From assembly GCA_026713185.1 (NCBI GenBank), contig JAPOOX010000165.1, forward strand, positions 1 to 64,000: DNA of 64,000 nt. The letters are read 5' to 3'. The notes under the pieces are model-generated. The model was not told the origin of the DNA. It searched no databases and worked only from the letters and a program-made list of their open reading frames with translations. The first letter of the stretch is position 1; every line of letters starts with the position of its first letter. Origin of the DNA: Gammaproteobacteria bacterium. Lineage in GTDB: Bacteria > Pseudomonadota > Gammaproteobacteria > Pseudomonadales > Azotimanducaceae. The translations under genes and the position numbers were made by a program. This document shows positions 61,929-64,000 of the stretch, in pieces.

Positions 61929-63464
61929 CTAACCCGGATTGCCCCATTCAGGAGGCTCCAGAATCCGATTGGGTGAGAACTGAAACACGTTGGAAGTCCC
62001 TGCCTCAATCACCGATTGTTCAGAGACCATGGTCAGGATTGCCTGCTCCCGGAACTCCGAGAGTGAGTCAGAACCAACATTCACCATCGTGCTGCGTAGC
62101 TTGTCCAGGGTAGATTCAAGTACTTCGGACAACGGTCCAACCAGAGGGACGTATGCATCGACGCCCTCTTCAAACATCATTTTCCGGGATTCCACACCTT
62201 CGTTGTACCGTTGCCAGTTCCGGGCACGCCTGGTGCCTTCCCCCCAATAGGGCTTATACATCTGACCATTGATTGTGGTTTTTGGCGTTGGGCTTTCATC
62301 TGTCATGGCAAAGTACCGGCCCATCATGACAAAATCCGCTCCCATGGCCAGGGCGATGATAATCTGGGTATCAATAGCCAGTCCACCATCTGAGCAAATC
62401 GGAATGTACCGCCCGGTCTCATTAAACCAGGCATCACGGCGTTCAACAATATCAAGCAACGCCGAAGCCTGGCCACGTCCGATGCCTTTCTGTTCACGTG
62501 TAATGCAGATGGACCCTCCACCAATGCCGACTTTGACAAAATCCACCAGTTCATTATTCACAAGATAATCAAATCCCTCCGCGGAGATCACATTACCCCC
62601 ACCCAATACAATCTCATTACCAAAATGTTTCCTGATCCATTGCAATCCTTCCATCTGGTATTCGTTGAATCCGTCGGAAGAATCAAAACACAATACATCG
62701 GCGCCCGCGGAGATCAACGCTGGTACCCTATCAACAAAATCATATGTGTTGACTGCCGCACCAACACACAGTCGCTTGGAATCATCCAGCAATTCCAGTG
62801 GATGCCGTCGATGATCCACGTAGTCTTTTTTGAAAACCAGTGCAACCAGATTGCCGGAACGATCCAGTATGGGCAGGCAGTCCTTTTTATGGCGGTGCAG
62901 CAAATTATTGGCTTCCCGTAGAGAAATCCCGTCCTCACCATAAATGACATCCTTTACAGGTGTCATGTGTTGCTTGACCTTGTTATCCAGGTTATCTTCA
63001 AATTCCCAGAAGTCCTGGTCTGTGATCAACCCCTTCAATTTACCGTTTGCACTGCCGTCACTGGTCACCGGAACGGTGGAATGTCCGGTTCGTTCCATCA
63101 GGGAAATGACCTCTCGCAAAGTTGTCTCTTCCGTAATATTGGAATCGCTGGTGACAAAACCCGCCTTATGCGCCTTTACCTGCCGTACCATATCCACCTG
63201 CTCTTTTATGGGTTGGGAACAATAGATGAAACCAAGGCCACCCTGTCTGGCCAGGGCAACCGACAAGCGTGTACCGCTCACCGACTGCATACACGCAGAA
63301 ACGACTGGAATATTGACTTTAAAACGTGGAAGCTGGTTCTGTTCTATCGCGGATAAGGGAGTTGAAAGATCCACTCTCTCCGGTCGCTGCCCTTTACGGG
63401 TCAACCTCGGAATCAACAGGTATTCACTGAAAGTTCGTGATGGGTCTTTAAATATTTTCGCCAT
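61929..63464 (-). CDS. IMP dehydrogenase / GMP reductase family protein with CBS pair
   Basis: 511 residues from ATG 63464, which has GGAG six bases upstream; ATG 63476 is also in frame. A TIM barrel is interrupted by two CBS domains (about residues 95-215). The catalytic loop reads GIGGGSICITREQKGIG with the active cysteine, unlike GIGPGSIC in most bacterial GuaB, and the flap has RNWQRYNEG. This is a deep branch of the family. It probably oxidises IMP to XMP, but GMP reductase activity cannot be excluded from the sequence. Confidence 0.8.
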   Translation of the reverse strand: MAKIFKDPSRTFSEYLLIPRLTRKGQRPERVDLSTPLSAIEQNQLPRFKVNIPVVSACMQSVSGTRLSVALARQGGLGFIYCSQPIKEQVDMVRQVKAHKAGFVTSDSNITEETTLREVISLMERTGHSTVPVTSDGSANGKLKGLITDQDFWEFEDNLDNKVKQHMTPVKDVIYGEDGISLREANNLLHRHKKDCLPILDRSGNLVALVFKKDYVDHRRHPLELLDDSKRLCVGAAVNTYDFVDRVPALISAGADVLCFDSSDGFNEYQMEGLQWIRKHFGNEIVLGGGNVISAEGFDYLVNNELVDFVKVGIGGGSICITREQKGIGRGQASALLDIVERRDAWFNETGRYIPICSDGGLAIDTQIIIALAMGADFVMMGRYFAMTDESPTPKTTINGQMYKPYWGEGTRRARNWQRYNEGVESRKMMFEEGVDAYVPLVGPLSEVLESTLDKLRSTMVNVGSDSLSEFREQAILTMVSEQSVIEAGTSNVFQFSPNRILEPPEWGNPG

Positions 63465-63698
63465 TACATTCTCCATCGGGCAGATGCCGATCGTGATTTG
63501 GATGAATATGGATTATGGCGGGAAGTCCCCGGCAGGAAGCATCGGAGTATCTTGGGATAATCACTGAATGTCTGCAGGGTCGCCATATCGAATTCTACCA
63601 AATACATAGACTGATTCAAACAGTAAAGAGCCCGTATGACGATTTTTTTGACTGCTGCTCTTACACAGACTTCCACTGACTTGCTGGTTTTTAGTGGA

Positions 63699-64000
63699 CT
63701 AACTTGCTGGATGCTCGCCGAGATAAAACTTAAGCGACCAGGAATCGAGGGTCCCGGAATCACCGGGCGCCGCGTCAATCACTTTCAGTTTCCACTCACC
63801 CTGTGGTGATTCGCCATAGAAGGCATTACTGAGCAGGTTCCAGTCGAGGTCCTCGTTTCCAACCAGTATTTCGTTGAATACCGGATTCAGGATGCTCTCG
63901 GTGCCGGATGGTGAAACAAGATAGACACCGAGGTCATTGGTGAATGGATGCGTTACCGAGATGTGCAGTCGTACCGATTCGATAGTGGCGCTTTCACTCA
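63699..64000 (-). CDS. P-domain protein, C-terminal fragment (cut by the window edge)
   Basis: Open on the minus strand from the window edge to a TAG at 63699-63701, about 100 codons. The sequence is a P-domain of the kind at the C-terminus of subtilisin-like proprotein convertases: VRLHISVTHPFTNDLGVYLVSPSGT, then FYGESPQGEWKLKVIDAAPGDSGTLDSWSL. It is probably the end of a secreted protease or other exported protein. No start lies in the window. The 222 bases between its stop and the IMPDH-family start contain no gene. Confidence 0.8.
   Translation of the reverse strand, partial: SESATIESVRLHISVTHPFTNDLGVYLVSPSGTESILNPVFNEILVGNEDLDWNLLSNAFYGESPQGEWKLKVIDAAPGDSGTLDSWSLKFYLGEHPAS

Overview
The window looks like a chromosomal segment of a free-living, probably marine, gammaproteobacterium of moderate GC content. 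Gene order points there: greA-rlmE-ftsH-folP-glmM-tpiA-secG-tRNA-Leu(GAG), hemB and trxA-rho, hemCDXY divergent from argH, cyaY / lptM-lysA-dapF-DUF484-xerC-yigB, and glnK next to comM are all pseudomonad/enterobacterial-type arrangements. Only one RNA gene (tRNA-Leu) and no rRNA, CRISPR array or complete transposase is visible. I cannot name the species.

Layout. 1-3.5 kb is an AT-richer accessory edge: decayed fragments (an interrupted ORF, and a remnant of a KGGVGR-type ParA-like ATPase), then a three-gene cassette headed by a TIGR04255-like protein. 3.5-7.8 kb holds an exported PHP-domain protein, an alpha/beta-hydrolase lipoprotein, a rhodanese and a VOC protein. 8-14.7 kb is the conserved greA-to-secG block. 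14.7-18.5 kb has three acyl-CoA dehydrogenases where rimP-nusA would often follow the tRNA. 18.5-36.4 kb is mostly housekeeping: rpoD (without dnaG beside it), cysQ, hslR-gshA-acpH, dsbB, a luciferase-like monooxygenase, hemB, trxA, rho, a flavin reductase, hemCDXY and argH. 52.3-63.5 kb is again housekeeping, ending in an atypical IMPDH-family enzyme. A P-domain protein is cut by the right edge.

The most interesting part is 36.4-52.2 kb. Eight genes on the minus strand (DUF1214, sulfotransferase, two SDRs, SRPBCC, a third SDR, an ERG4/ERG24-type sterol-reductase-like membrane protein, and a Rieske non-heme iron oxygenase) are adjacent or overlapping and read as one operon. The enzyme types together suggest modification, and perhaps sulfation, of a sterol, steroid or similar polycyclic lipid. 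Beside it, on the plus strand, are a LolA-like periplasmic protein, an outer-membrane beta-barrel, a DUF547 protein and an RND/MMPL transporter, a plausible lipid-trafficking set. A convergent gene encodes a GPP34 (GOLPH3-like) domain fused to a cytochrome P450. A pair of inverted intergenic repeats of about 92 bp brackets the transporter and the P450. No squalene epoxidase or oxidosqualene cyclase is in the window, so the substrate is unknown.

Other structure: several intergenic repeat families recur in the window. A 50-bp tandem duplication at the folP-glmM junction has created a 17-codon minigene coupled at both ends. An NtrC site plus a sigma-54 promoter lie in front of glnK.
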